Shown here piece by piece: positions 1 through 8,309 of a stretch of 64,000 bases of DNA. This DNA is from Streptococcus oralis (GTDB taxonomy: Bacteria; Bacillota; Bacilli; Lactobacillales; Streptococcaceae). Positions within the stretch are counted from its first letter, which is position 1. Every line of letters begins with the position of its first letter. The DNA lies in contig NZ_QEWJ01000003.1 in the NCBI RefSeq assembly GCF_004127215.1, positions 62,001-126,000 of the forward strand, read 5' to 3'. The notes beneath the pieces were generated by a model that had not been told where the DNA came from, made no database searches, and saw only the letters and a list, made by a program, of their open reading frames with translations. The position numbers and the translations under genes were made by a program.

Positions 1-251
1 GTCCAAGGATCTTCTGGATTTGCCCAATAGCGTACTTTTTGGCCTTTTCTTAGGATAAAACCATCATTTTTCTCCAAAGAATAGGTCTGCCCATCAACTT
101 GCAGGTAGCCTTTCCCTTCACAAATCCAGTGGATGACAAAATCCTGAAAAACAGTATAGTCATAAAACGGAAAGCTAGAATAATCATCAATCCCACATTC
201 TTCAAGGTAAAATTCCTTAGATGTTTCTTTAAAATAGTGCCATAGTTTCAT
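1..251 (-). CDS. AraC-family transcriptional regulator, N-terminal part (cut by window start)
   Basis: Only the first 83 or so codons are inside the window; the reading frame runs open off position 1. The visible part begins MKLWHYFKETSKEF and contains a cupin-like sugar-sensing fold signature (FVIHWICEGKGYLQVDGQ, then GFILRKGQKVRYW), as in the N-terminal domain of AraC/MsmR-type sugar regulators. The DNA-binding HTH domain would be outside. A good GGAG Shine-Dalgarno lies 9 bases before the ATG. It is divergent from the MFS transporter, with about 100 bp between them, so it may regulate that gene; this is inference from position. Confidence 0.75.
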   Translation of the reverse strand, partial: MKLWHYFKETSKEFYLEECGIDDYSSFPFYDYTVFQDFVIHWICEGKGYLQVDGQTYSLEKNDGFILRKGQKVRYWANPEDPW

Positions 252-324
252 AAATGCTTTCTCCTTGCAACATAAGTGCATATTTCTTCATCATGAACTC
301 CTAGAAAAGGGACAAACTCTGGTT

Positions 325-330
325 TATAAT
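325..330 (+). promoter_or_regulatory. -10 element of MFS transporter gene
   Basis: TATAAT lies 20 bp before the start codon of the transporter gene. No good -35 hexamer is seen at 17 bp upstream. Confidence 0.45.
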
Positions 331-350
331 GAGGCAAGAAAGGAGAACAA

Positions 351-1559
351 ATGAAAAAATCGTATCAATCTAGTATGGTAGGGCTCAACCTCAGTAATCA
401 AATTGTTTCCATCACCATAACAGGGGACTTCATGATTCTTTTTATGAGTCAGATTTTAAGTTTTAGTGATTTGCAAAATAGCTGGCTTATCACAATGCTA
501 CCAATTATAGCCCTTGTCCGCATTCCCTTGTCTTATCTAATGCGGAGGAAAAATCTCCTTGACCTGATGAGGTGGAGTATACTGTCTAAGCTGTGTTTGC
601 TAGGGGTATTAGTAGTGATTCCCTACGAAAGTGTGACTTTTTCTATCTATGCTCTTTTTCTGGTTCTATATCAGATAGCCGTGGAGTTGGGCTTTGGTCT
701 GGCTTGGAATCCCTTAATATTATTATTAACAGAAGAGAAAGTCCGCGCAAAATTTCTCAGTTACTTAGGTTTGTTTCAGCTGGTCACGAGCTTTTATACC
801 CTTCTTATTTCCTTTTTCATTGGAAAAGAGCTGACTGCACTTCATTATCGTTGGTTACTGGTGATTGCTCTTGCTAGTCTGTTCATGCAGTTTATCCTTT
901 TGAAACAGTTACAAACAGACTATAGCTTGTTTCAAAATCATCAAGTAACAAGGCGGATGGATTGGCAGGTTTTGAAAAAACAGCTCTGGCACCATGTCCG
1001 TATCCTACTTTTGGATAGTTTGATTTTATATGTAACCTTAACGATGAATGTCCTCTATATGGTACAGGTATTGCACCTTTCCGCCAACCTCGTGTCTCTA
1101 TATTCGAGTATGAGTTTGCTGGGGAACGTCCTAGCTTTTGCTCTTGCAGGTCCTTGCTTTGAAAAAAGACGTTCTACGTTTTTCACAATCTTACTGGTAG
1201 TAACGGGATGTGAGATTCTTGTGATCTTCTTTCTTCCCCATGATGCTGTATCCTATACAATCTTTTGGAGCATAGGTTGGGGGTTATTAAATGGGACTGT
1301 GGGAGCTCTATGGGGACTCTACATTTCTCTAGTCAAACACCAGGCAGCAAGTCCTAGCCCCTTTACAATTTGGAATATTTATCAGGGGATTGCCTATCTT
1401 GTTAGTGTACTTGTCTTTTATCTCTCTGGTAACTTGGTGCACCTAGCTAGTTCCAGCTCAGGGCTGGATCCGTATCGTCTAGTCTTGATTGCCTGCCTAA
1501 GCATCTGCATCATAGTTTGTTTACGGATGCTGTATAGAAGAAAAATAGGTCTCAAGTGA
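351..1559 (+). CDS. MFS transporter
   Basis: A 402-residue integral membrane protein with about 12 hydrophobic segments, basic cytoplasmic loops (LMRRKN near residue 66, FEKRRS near 270) and the size and spacing of the major facilitator superfamily. The substrate cannot be read from the sequence; a drug or sugar exporter is possible. A strong AGGAG lies 7 bases before the ATG. It stands alone on the plus strand and ends inside a terminator hairpin shared with the convergent LacI-type gene. The divergent AraC-type gene upstream is the obvious candidate regulator. Confidence 0.8.
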   Translation: MKKSYQSSMVGLNLSNQIVSITITGDFMILFMSQILSFSDLQNSWLITMLPIIALVRIPLSYLMRRKNLLDLMRWSILSKLCLLGVLVVIPYESVTFSIYALFLVLYQIAVELGFGLAWNPLILLLTEEKVRAKFLSYLGLFQLVTSFYTLLISFFIGKELTALHYRWLLVIALASLFMQFILLKQLQTDYSLFQNHQVTRRMDWQVLKKQLWHHVRILLLDSLILYVTLTMNVLYMVQVLHLSANLVSLYSSMSLLGNVLAFALAGPCFEKRRSTFFTILLVVTGCEILVIFFLPHDAVSYTIFWSIGWGLLNGTVGALWGLYISLVKHQAASPSPFTIWNIYQGIAYLVSVLVFYLSGNLVHLASSSSGLDPYRLVLIACLSICIIVCLRMLYRRKIGLK

Positions 1560-1582
1560 CAATTGTCGCTTGAGCCTATTTT
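1542..1582. terminator. Bidirectional terminator between MFS and LacI-type genes
   Basis: Near-perfect hairpin: AAAATAGG plus CTCAAGTGAC pair with GTCGCTTGAG plus CCTATTTT around an AATT loop, with one bulged T and one wobble pair. A/T runs lie on both sides, so it can serve both converging genes. The MFS stop codon is inside the left arm. Confidence 0.8.
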
Positions 1583-1583
1583 A

Positions 1584-2516
1584 TCATCGTATGATAAACT
1601 CCGATTGTAGGATAATGGTCCGTTTTTCGTCAGAGAGAGCTTGTTTGAAGCTTTCCTGACCGAGTTGGTAGGATTTGTTATCAATGGTAGGAATCCCCAG
1701 TACCTCTCCTGTCAGTTGCTTTTCTTGGCCAATCAGCAAAGGTAATTCAAGATTTTTCTCCTGATAATAGCGAACCACACCAGTTGCTACATCATCTCCG
1801 TTGCTGAAAATACAGTCTAAATCTTGCTCTAGTAGGCTATCCCCTTGCTCATAAGCATCCTCTCCCGTGGAAATGCCATCCAAAATCAGAGGTTCCTTTT
1901 TTTCACCAAAAACTTCCTTGTAGGCTTCCATAGTGAGACGGTAGGTGGAACTTTTTAGGTCTTTTCGGGTAAATAGCAGAGCAATTCTACTTTTTCCCTG
2001 GTCTTTAATCCAGTTAAAGGCTGTCTTGCAAGCATGGGTGCGGCTCACATAAACGCTACTCAGATTGGGGTCCTGCACTTCTTCACAGCAAACAATATTG
2101 CCATACTTAGCGTAGGAAGCAATGGTTTCTAAGTCTACACTGCGAGAGGTGAAAATAAGACTGTCAAAGGCCCTTCCTCGAAGCTGCTCCAGATAATATT
2201 TTTCCAAGTCTATATCATAACGAGAAGGTAGAATGAGCAAGGTATAGTTATGATCCATAGCCGCATCCAAAAGCCCGTTCAGTAACTGACTGAAATAAGG
2301 GTGCAGGGTCGTGTTGGGAATAACTACACCGACCCGACGAGTCGAACCTGAACTTAACTCCTGAGCTAGAATGTTGGGACGGTAGTCCAGTTCCTCCATG
2401 ACTTGCAGGATTTTCTGACGAGCCTCCTCGGATACATGAGGATGGTTGTTGATGACGCGTGACACGCTAGAAACTGAGTAGCCACTCAGTTTGGCAATTT
2501 TTCGAATATTTGTCAT
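1584..2516 (-). CDS. LacI-family transcriptional regulator
   Basis: A 310-residue repressor with a typical LacI N-terminus: helix-turn-helix MTNIRKIAKLSGYSVSSVSR at residues 1-20, then the hinge helix, then a periplasmic-binding-protein-like effector domain starting at RRVGVVIPN. The open frame extends further upstream but the extra residues do not fit the family, so the ATG at 2516 is preferred; it has only a weak Shine-Dalgarno (GAAAG). It lies 43 bp downstream of the HAD phosphatase gene and is probably co-transcribed with it. The palindrome in that operon's promoter is the likely autoregulatory operator. The effector is unknown. Confidence 0.88.
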   Translation of the reverse strand: MTNIRKIAKLSGYSVSSVSRVINNHPHVSEEARQKILQVMEELDYRPNILAQELSSGSTRRVGVVIPNTTLHPYFSQLLNGLLDAAMDHNYTLLILPSRYDIDLEKYYLEQLRGRAFDSLIFTSRSVDLETIASYAKYGNIVCCEEVQDPNLSSVYVSRTHACKTAFNWIKDQGKSRIALLFTRKDLKSSTYRLTMEAYKEVFGEKKEPLILDGISTGEDAYEQGDSLLEQDLDCIFSNGDDVATGVVRYYQEKNLELPLLIGQEKQLTGEVLGIPTIDNKSYQLGQESFKQALSDEKRTIILQSEFIIR

Positions 2517-2559
2517 TGTTTGCTTTCTATAGGAGGATTGACATCCTCCAAACACGTGA

Positions 2560-3372
2560 TTAGTGGATTTTTTTGAGATATTTACGAATGCCGTAGCCGA
2601 CACCATGTTCATCATTGCTGCGTGTTACCTTATAAGCCAGCTCTTTGATGTCAGGAAAGACGTTGCCCATTACAATTGGATAGCCCACCATCTCAAACAT
2701 TGGGATATCGTTGTGCCCATCACCAAAGGCAGCGGTCTGGCTCTTATCTAAACCTTCTTTTTTGAGAATATAAGCAATACCTTTTGATTTTTTAGCAGTT
2801 TTGCTGGTAATTTCTAGATGATATTGACCAGATCGGAGAATGCTGACCTCTCCCAAGTCTAGGGCTTGCAAGTATTTCTCCAGTGCTAATAGTTCGTCAT
2901 TATCTAGGGCAATCATCATTATCTTGAAGGTATTGTCCTTGGCTGCTAGAAAATCAGCCTCGTTTGTAAGTGTTGGTGCCTGGCGCGTGATGTTGAACTC
3001 TAGACGAATCCCTTCATCTATTCTATCACAATACCAGTTCGTCATATCATAATAGCTGACGCTAATTTGTGGAAAATGCTGGCGCACTGCCTGTAAGATA
3101 GTTTGTGCTGTCTTTCTAGGGAGAATATCTATATGAAGGGGCTTGACCTTTCCATCCACAATCTGATAAATCAAACCACCGTTAAAACCTACTTGAGGTC
3201 CAGTCAGCTGAAGTGCTTCGATAGCCTCTCTCATTTCCATTGGAGCTCGAGCAGAAACCAGAGTCAGCGGAATCTGAGCATCGCGGATAGCCTTGCTATT
3301 CTCGCTAGAAACGCGGCCCTCAGAATTGAGAAGTGTGCCGTCCATATCTGAAAAAATACGTTTGATGGTCAT
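2560..3372 (-). CDS. HAD-superfamily phosphatase, Cof type
   Basis: A 270-residue Cof/HAD-IIB hydrolase. The nucleophile motif is at the N-terminus (FSDMDGTLL, Asp9 and Asp11), and the C-terminal motif FGDGHNDIPMFEMVG supplies the Mg2+-binding Asp residues near residue 218. Family members dephosphorylate small phosphorylated metabolites or sugar phosphates in the cytoplasm; the substrate cannot be predicted. A good AGAGGA Shine-Dalgarno precedes the ATG. It is first in a two-gene unit with the LacI-type regulator and lies behind a promoter carrying a perfect 14-bp palindrome. Confidence 0.88.
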   Translation of the reverse strand: MTIKRIFSDMDGTLLNSEGRVSSENSKAIRDAQIPLTLVSARAPMEMREAIEALQLTGPQVGFNGGLIYQIVDGKVKPLHIDILPRKTAQTILQAVRQHFPQISVSYYDMTNWYCDRIDEGIRLEFNITRQAPTLTNEADFLAAKDNTFKIMMIALDNDELLALEKYLQALDLGEVSILRSGQYHLEITSKTAKKSKGIAYILKKEGLDKSQTAAFGDGHNDIPMFEMVGYPIVMGNVFPDIKELAYKVTRSNDEHGVGYGIRKYLKKIH

Positions 3373-3449
3373 AATGTTGTCCTCTTTTCTTCTTTGCCCG
3401 CTAGCGTGTGATAGGTCGGTTTAAATGCGCATTCCCAATCTTTGATACC

Positions 3450-3480
3450 ATTGTACATTCTGGAACGCGTTCCATGTCAA
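3450..3480 (-). promoter_or_regulatory. Promoter with embedded LacI-type operator
   Basis: On the minus strand TTGACA (3475-3480) and TACAAT (3450-3455) are 19 bp apart. The spacer contains the perfect palindrome TGGAACGCGTTCCA (3461-3474), directly abutting the -35. The central CGCG and AAC/GTT arms fit LacI-family operators. Bound repressor would block RNA polymerase, so repression by the downstream regulator is the natural reading. Confidence 0.7.
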
Positions 3481-3721
3481 GAGGAAAATGAAAAATTTTT
3501 TAAATTTTTTTCGAGCATATATAAAATTGATGTGGACTTGCTTGATAACGGCATCTCCTTGGCTTAATTGAAGAATTTATTAAACAAGTTTTTCATTTCT
3601 TAAAAAGCTGGCTGTCCCTTGGTAAATAGGTATTAAACAGAAAGATAGGCTTGTCTTCCAGATAGTACATCGGGTGGTAAATAGTAAGAAATAGACAAAA
3701 ACAGAGTTAAGAGAGAACAAT
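3481..3721. other. Intergenic stretch without a recognised feature
   Basis: AT-rich sequence between the HAD/LacI promoter and the terminator of the budA operon. A 67-codon minus-strand ORF crosses it and runs over the terminator into yhfC in another frame; it has no Shine-Dalgarno and no recognisable product. I see no RNA gene or repeat. It could be decayed coding DNA. Confidence 0.4.
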
Positions 3722-3744
3722 AAAAAGAGGTCGCCCCTCTTTTT
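3722..3744 (-). terminator. Terminator of budA-yhfC unit
   Basis: Hairpin with 9-bp arms AAAAAGAGG and CCTCTTTTT around a 5-base loop; the T-rich arm supplies the U tract. It overlaps the last codon and stop of the YhfC gene. Confidence 0.75.
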
Positions 3745-4495
3745 ATGATTTTTTCCAAAATGTAGATTTTGTAAGCCAAACAAAGGCTAGTACTTCTACA
3801 AGAAGAATGCCCTCCACTAGAAGTGGATTTGCAATCCAGCCCACTTGAGATAGGGCTGGAGCTAAGTCAAACAAGGCATGTAATCCATAGGCAGCAAAGA
3901 GATAGATCCATTTCTTTTGGCTAACACTTTGATAGACCCAGATAGAGAGACCAATTTGCAGAATCAGAGCAAGCACACGCTCAACTCCTAGTAAATAAAC
4001 CTGCCAAACCGATAGAGACTGGACCGTTTCGAGTGTCGTCTTTGGAAGAAGATTGGCTACATCAGTATTTGAAGACTGGATGAGTGAAAAGAGAATCAAA
4101 AGACTGATCAAGCTTCCCATTCCGAGATAGAGCATCTCCAAGCCCCCATGTCCCAAACCATAAGCCAAAGCATCTCGATCTTCTAGCTTTCTCTTTTTCT
4201 CCAACCATTTAAAAAAGACAAGACGAGCCGTTTCCTCAAAGAGGGCCGCCATGGCGATTCCATAAAGGACATATAAGAAAGGCTGCTCCTGCATAAGCGG
4301 AATGGTTCCATCTTTTTGCGGATGGAGTATCAGAAGGTGAACCATCTTCTCTAACACTTGAGAAGAAACAAAAAATGCGATTGCCCCCAAGCCCATCACT
4401 GCAAGAGAGATTTTAAACCGTTTTTTGGCATACCAAGTTCCACTTACTAGAATGAGGACCAAAGCGATCATGGTAAGGATAATATGTACTGTCAT
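3743..4495 (-). CDS. YhfC-family glutamic-type intramembrane protease homologue
   Basis: A 250-residue membrane protein with about seven hydrophobic segments. The motif FEETARLVFF (near residue 86) followed by GLGHGGLEM (near residue 115) is the EExxR...H pattern of the CAAX-protease-like/YhfC group, which places the catalytic Glu and His inside the membrane. Substrates of YhfC proteins are unknown. The gene starts 9 bp after the acetolactate decarboxylase gene and is probably co-transcribed with it, although a functional link is not obvious. It ends in a terminator. Confidence 0.7.
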   Translation of the reverse strand: MTVHIILTMIALVLILVSGTWYAKKRFKISLAVMGLGAIAFFVSSQVLEKMVHLLILHPQKDGTIPLMQEQPFLYVLYGIAMAALFEETARLVFFKWLEKKRKLEDRDALAYGLGHGGLEMLYLGMGSLISLLILFSLIQSSNTDVANLLPKTTLETVQSLSVWQVYLLGVERVLALILQIGLSIWVYQSVSQKKWIYLFAAYGLHALFDLAPALSQVGWIANPLLVEGILLVEVLAFVWLTKSTFWKKS

Positions 4496-4504
4496 CTTTT
4501 TCTC

Positions 4505-5236
4505 CTATTCTGACTTATCAATATCTTTTTTCATCTCGTCAACGTTAAATTTGGCAAATAAATACTGGCGATCTTGGACTGGAAAACGTTGATCCAACTG
4601 ATCGACTGCCCCAACCTCGATCATTCCTTCTTTGATAACAAAGTCCATCACATGCCCACCAAAGGTCAAATCATCTGAGATAAAATGCAAATGGTAGCCT
4701 GCAACACTCACCCCATGGAAAATCTCCGGTGTCCAAAATCCAACAATAGTTCCCGATACATTTTCACGGCTATATTCAGGTTGATGTGTGGCAACCTCAG
4801 CAAACTTGGTATCAGGTGTGGATTTGGGAATCATCCGCACGTGCATTTGTGAAAATTCGCCATGAATCTTGATGGAACGAAAAAGATTTTCCCCATCATA
4901 GTAGGACTCAATTCGCTTTTCCAATTCTTTATCAGTCATCTCAAAGCGCTGACGAAAAATCACTTCTGCCTGATGAGGAACCACTGCTGCATAGGGAATA
5001 AGAGCATCCGCTGCCACCTCAACGATTTCAGGCGTTTGACCAGATCCCTTGGCTTGATAAGCCTTGCCATCAAGGACAATCAACTCCCCATCAATCGAAT
5101 CAAGGGTTCCCAAACCAAGGTCACCATGTTCCAACAATTCTCCCACTGTCATGGTTCCGCCATAGAGACCAGCCATTAGGGCACCTAGAGTATTGTATTG
5201 AAATAATTTTATTGGTTCCTGCACTTTTCTACCCAT
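4505..5236 (-). CDS. budA: Alpha-acetolactate decarboxylase
   Basis: A 243-residue cytoplasmic enzyme converting (S)-2-acetolactate to (R)-acetoin, which diverts pyruvate-derived acetolactate away from valine/leucine synthesis and acid production. The Zn ligands are visible in YHLHFISDDLTFGGH (His182, His184, His195), and the N-terminal GTLDSIDGELIVLDG and PYAAV motifs are typical. The start is supported by AGAAAGAGA just before the ATG. It has its own promoter, divergent from the MocR-type regulator, which may control it. Confidence 0.92.
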   Translation of the reverse strand: MGRKVQEPIKLFQYNTLGALMAGLYGGTMTVGELLEHGDLGLGTLDSIDGELIVLDGKAYQAKGSGQTPEIVEVAADALIPYAAVVPHQAEVIFRQRFEMTDKELEKRIESYYDGENLFRSIKIHGEFSQMHVRMIPKSTPDTKFAEVATHQPEYSRENVSGTIVGFWTPEIFHGVSVAGYHLHFISDDLTFGGHVMDFVIKEGMIEVGAVDQLDQRFPVQDRQYLFAKFNVDEMKKDIDKSE

Positions 5237-5278
5237 TCTCTTTCTTATCTACTTTTCAATGAATCATCATACTTTCTA

Positions 5279-5307
5279 AGTATACCACATTTGCTCCTAG
5301 TTGTGAA
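5279..5307 (-). promoter_or_regulatory. Promoter of budA
   Basis: Minus strand: -35 TTCACA (5302-5307), 17-bp spacer, -10 TATACT (5279-5284) preceded by TGG. It lies 43 bp upstream of the budA start and back to back with the mocR-type promoter. Confidence 0.6.
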
Positions 5308-5327
5308 AGGGAGAAATGCTTTTCCCA

Positions 5328-5356
5328 TTGCAAAGGAGGCAAAAAAAAGGTACAAT
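5328..5356 (+). promoter_or_regulatory. Promoter of MocR-type regulator
   Basis: -35 TTGCAA (5328-5333), exactly 17 bp, -10 TACAAT (5351-5356). The transcript would start about 20 bp before the ATG. The two divergent promoters are only about 20 bp apart, so one bound regulator could affect both. Confidence 0.65.
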
Positions 5357-5381
5357 GTAACAAAATCAAAGGAGGTCTGGA

Positions 5382-6653
5382 ATGACAAAGCAAAGCAAGT
5401 ACCAAGCAGTTGTTTCCTTTCTAAAAAAAGGTATTGAATCAGGAAAATTCCCAACTGGTAGCAGACTTCCCTCTATCCGTCAACTGAGTCTGGACTTTCA
5501 TTGTAGCAAGGACACTATCCAACGAGCCCTACTGGAATTACGCCATGAACAATACCTCTATGCCAAACCCCAAAGTGGCTACTATGTTCTAGAACAAGGA
5601 CAGCACCAAGACTTGGAAATCGAAGTCACTGACGAACATGCCAGTGCCTATGACGACTTCCGACTCTGCGTCAACGAAACCCTGATAGGCCGAGAAAACT
5701 ACCTATTCAACTACTATGACAACCAAGAAGGCCTTGAGGAACTCAGACAATCTGTCCATCAACTCCTCTTTGACCAAGCCCTCTACTGTAAACCCGATCA
5801 ACTGGTTCTAACTTCTGGCACCCAACAAGCTCTCTTTATCCTTTCTCAGATTGACTTCCCGAGCCAGGGAGCTGAGATTTTGGTCGAACAACCGACTTAC
5901 CACCGGATGAACCGTCTCTTGGTCGCTCAAGGATTAGCCTACCAGACCATTGAACGCCGTATTGATGGCATTGACCTTGAAGAACTGGAACAACAGTTTA
6001 AATCTGGGAAAATCAAGTTTTTCTATACCATTCCTCGCTTCCACTATCCCCTAGGTCATTCCTATTCTGATCAGGAAAAAAGGGCTATTCTGGATCTAGC
6101 AAATCAGTATGGTGTATATGTCGTCGAGGATGACTATTTAGGGGACTTAGATCCTAGAAAGGGACAAACCTTCCACTATCTGGATACTGAGGATCGCGTC
6201 ATTTATATCAAGTCCTTCTCAACCAGTCTCTTTCCAGCCCTTCGTATTACCGCCCTCATTCTCCCAAATGCCCTAAAAGATGCCTTTGTTTCCTACAAAA
6301 ATATCCTGGACTATGACAGCAATCTCATCATGCAAAAGGCTCTTTCTCTTTATATCGATAGCCAGTTATTTGAAAAAAATCGACTGGCCCGCCTTAGCCT
6401 TCAAGAGAACTATCAGGCTCAGATAAAGAAAGTACTTGAAAAAAACACCTGTCCCTTACCCCACTATCCTCTACACGATGGTCTTTTGCTTGATTTGAGA
6501 CACTATCCTAAGATTGCCAGTTTGAAACACAGCTCACTCAAACTAGACTTTTTTGAGAAGGCTTATTTGGATGCCTGTCCTTATCAGTTCGCTAAAGTCA
6601 CTCTTGAAAATCTAGAAGAGCTATTAGAATACATAAAAGCAGAATTGGATTAA
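5382..6653 (+). CDS. MocR/GabR-type regulator with aminotransferase-like domain lacking the PLP lysine
   Basis: A 423-residue fusion: GntR winged helix at residues 1-75 (SRLPSIRQLSLDFHCSKDTIQRAL), then a fold-type-I aminotransferase domain (TSGTQQALFIL near 145, VVEDDYLGDLD near 247). In MocR proteins the Schiff-base lysine lies in a motif like SFSKxLxPxLR. Here it reads SFSTSLFPALR, with Thr281 at the lysine position. The substrate-contact segment reads PRFHYPLG instead of the usual PxHQxPxG. PLP may therefore bind non-covalently or not at all, and an enzymatic aminotransferase role is unlikely. It is divergent from budA and has an AAGGAGG Shine-Dalgarno. Target genes are inferred only from position. 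Confidence 0.85.
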   Translation: MTKQSKYQAVVSFLKKGIESGKFPTGSRLPSIRQLSLDFHCSKDTIQRALLELRHEQYLYAKPQSGYYVLEQGQHQDLEIEVTDEHASAYDDFRLCVNETLIGRENYLFNYYDNQEGLEELRQSVHQLLFDQALYCKPDQLVLTSGTQQALFILSQIDFPSQGAEILVEQPTYHRMNRLLVAQGLAYQTIERRIDGIDLEELEQQFKSGKIKFFYTIPRFHYPLGHSYSDQEKRAILDLANQYGVYVVEDDYLGDLDPRKGQTFHYLDTEDRVIYIKSFSTSLFPALRITALILPNALKDAFVSYKNILDYDSNLIMQKALSLYIDSQLFEKNRLARLSLQENYQAQIKKVLEKNTCPLPHYPLHDGLLLDLRHYPKIASLKHSSLKLDFFEKAYLDACPYQFAKVTLENLEELLEYIKAELD

Positions 6654-6671
6654 AGTCCAACTCTGCTTTTT
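6638..6671. terminator. Bidirectional terminator
   Basis: AGCAGAATTGGA pairs with TCCAACTCTGCT across a 6-base loop, with a T5 run on the plus side and T-rich sequence on the minus side. It lies between the convergent MocR-type gene and the amino-acid-binding lipoprotein gene. Confidence 0.8.
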
Positions 6672-6672
6672 C

Positions 6673-7488
6673 TTATTGTTCAACTTCCGTTAGTTTCGCT
6701 GCCTTTTCAAGATAAGTTTGATAGGTTCCATCATCTTTCAGTTTTTGGATAACCTTATCTACTACTGCTTTCAAGTCTGACTGATCCTTCTTGATAGCAA
6801 CAGCATTGGCTTCGCCATCTTTCATCGTCAAATTAACAGTTGCAACGGCAAGATCTGAGTTTTTACCTGCGTAGCTAAGAGCAACTGGTTCATCCATATG
6901 AACAGCATCCACTTTTCCAGCCTGCAATTCATTAACTGCTTCCCCCATATTGGTCAAGGATGTCAATTGGGCATTTGGCAATTGTTCCTTCACCATGGTT
7001 TCTGGAACAGTTCCCTTTTGAGCTGCGATATTCGCACTTGCAAGGCTTGAAAGATCCTTGTACTTGTCTAAATCGGCTTTTCTAACTAAGAAACTCATCT
7101 TGTTTTCATAGTAAGGGATTGAAAAGTCAAAGACTTCCTTTCTCTCATCTGTGGCACTAATTCCTGCAATAGCCAAGTCAGCCTTTCCAGTTTGAAGGCT
7201 GGTCAAAACATTGTCAAAACTCATGCTAGAGATTTCAAGTTTAACCCCAAGCTCATCCGCAATCGCTTGAGCCATATCAATATCTGCCCCAACCACTTGG
7301 TTTTTACCATCTACCAAGGCTTGGAATTCAAACGGTGCATAGTCTGGACTGGTCGCAACGACTAGCTTTCCTTTTTGTTTAATAGCGTCCACAGCAGACT
7401 TGGAACTATCCATTCCTGACTGGCAAGCTACTAAAACCATGCTGGCAAGCATGCTACACACAACTAATATCCATTGCTTAAATTTCAT
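6673..7488 (-). CDS. Amino-acid ABC transporter substrate-binding lipoprotein
   Basis: A 271-residue lipoprotein. The signal peptide has a lipobox ending LVAC with the lipidated Cys at residue 22. The mature part is a family 3 solute-binding protein (LVVATSPDYAPFEF, GADIDMAQAIA, FDFSIPYYENKM, GTVPETMV), the fold that binds polar amino acids such as glutamine, arginine or cystine. No permease or ATPase gene is adjacent, so it must use a transporter encoded elsewhere. It has its own near-consensus promoter. I recall a pneumococcal homologue beside the pst operon; the ligand is not determinable here. Confidence 0.85.
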   Translation of the reverse strand: MKFKQWILVVCSMLASMVLVACQSGMDSSKSAVDAIKQKGKLVVATSPDYAPFEFQALVDGKNQVVGADIDMAQAIADELGVKLEISSMSFDNVLTSLQTGKADLAIAGISATDERKEVFDFSIPYYENKMSFLVRKADLDKYKDLSSLASANIAAQKGTVPETMVKEQLPNAQLTSLTNMGEAVNELQAGKVDAVHMDEPVALSYAGKNSDLAVATVNLTMKDGEANAVAIKKDQSDLKAVVDKVIQKLKDDGTYQTYLEKAAKLTEVEQ

Positions 7489-7519
7489 AAATAAACGACC
7501 TTTCTGTTATTTCTGAATA

Positions 7520-7548
7520 ATTATAACTCTTTTAAAAATAGTTGTCAA
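7520..7548 (-). promoter_or_regulatory. Strong promoter of the amino-acid-binding lipoprotein
   Basis: Perfect consensus on the minus strand: TTGACA (7543-7548), 17-bp spacer, TATAAT (7520-7525), about 30 bp before the start codon. Confidence 0.85.
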
Positions 7549-7587
7549 CCCTTTTAGAGATTTTGATTGCAAAACAATTCTTTTCAT

Positions 7588-7623
7588 AAAAAATAAGACT
7601 GATTTATTCTAATCAGCCTTATT
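7588..7623 (-). terminator. Terminator of the pst-phoU operon
   Basis: AATAAGACTGATT pairs with AATCAGCCTTATT around a short TATTCT loop, with one mismatch, followed on the minus strand by a T run. It lies 22 bp past the phoU stop. Confidence 0.8.
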
Positions 7624-7644
7624 CCTGTATATTTAAACTGTTTC

Positions 7645-8298
7645 TTATAGTTCGACAATCTTACCTGTTTCAAAGTAAACAACCCATTCACAGATATTTT
7701 TTGCGTAGTCTCCGATACGTTCCAAGAAAGAAATGACCTGGAAGTAATCACGGCCTGTAACGATAGCTTCAGGATTTTTCCTAATTTCTTCTGTAGCCAA
7801 ATCTCGGATGCTATCAAAGTAATGGTTGATTTTTTCGTCCATCGCTGCTACTTCGTAGGCTTGATCCACAGAACCGTTGAGATAAAGATCTAGAGCTGCT
7901 TCGACGAAGTTTTTCACGTCGCGTCCCATCTTTTTGATTTCTTCTTCAACAGAAGGGATACGTTGCTCTCCCTTCATACGAATGGTCGCCTCAGCGATAG
8001 ACACTGCATGATCTCCCATGCGTTCCACGTCTGACACTGCCTTGAGAACAGTCAAGACGGTACGAAGATCTTGCGAAACAGGTTGTTGGAGGGCAATCAT
8101 TTCAAATGATTTCTTTTCCAACTTCACTTCATATTCATTAACTTCTGCATCGTCTTCGATGACTTCTTTTGCCAAATCACGGTCATGCGTAACAAAGGCA
8201 CGCACTGTACGATTGATCTGCGAGAGCACTTCTTGTCCCATAGCATAGAACTGGTTGTGCAATTTCTCCAAATCTTCTTCAAATTGAGATCGTAACAT
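7645..8298 (-). CDS. phoU: Phosphate signalling protein PhoU
   Basis: A 217-residue all-helical protein with the two repeated three-helix bundles of PhoU and its metal-binding E/DxxxD patterns (DVERMGDHAVSIAE near residue 78, FLERIGDYAKNICE near 195). It negatively modulates phosphate uptake through the Pst transporter and the phosphate two-component system. Two ATGs are adjacent (8301 and 8298). The second is preferred because AAGGAG is then 7 bases away rather than 4. It is last in the pst operon and 11 bp after pstB2. Confidence 0.93.
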   Translation of the reverse strand: MLRSQFEEDLEKLHNQFYAMGQEVLSQINRTVRAFVTHDRDLAKEVIEDDAEVNEYEVKLEKKSFEMIALQQPVSQDLRTVLTVLKAVSDVERMGDHAVSIAEATIRMKGEQRIPSVEEEIKKMGRDVKNFVEAALDLYLNGSVDQAYEVAAMDEKINHYFDSIRDLATEEIRKNPEAIVTGRDYFQVISFLERIGDYAKNICEWVVYFETGKIVEL

Positions 8299-8309
8299 CA
8301 TTCAACTCC

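Noticed and set aside
3580-3783. 67-codon minus-strand ORF
   Set aside because: No Shine-Dalgarno, it runs through a terminator and overlaps the yhfC end in another frame; low-complexity hydrophobic product.
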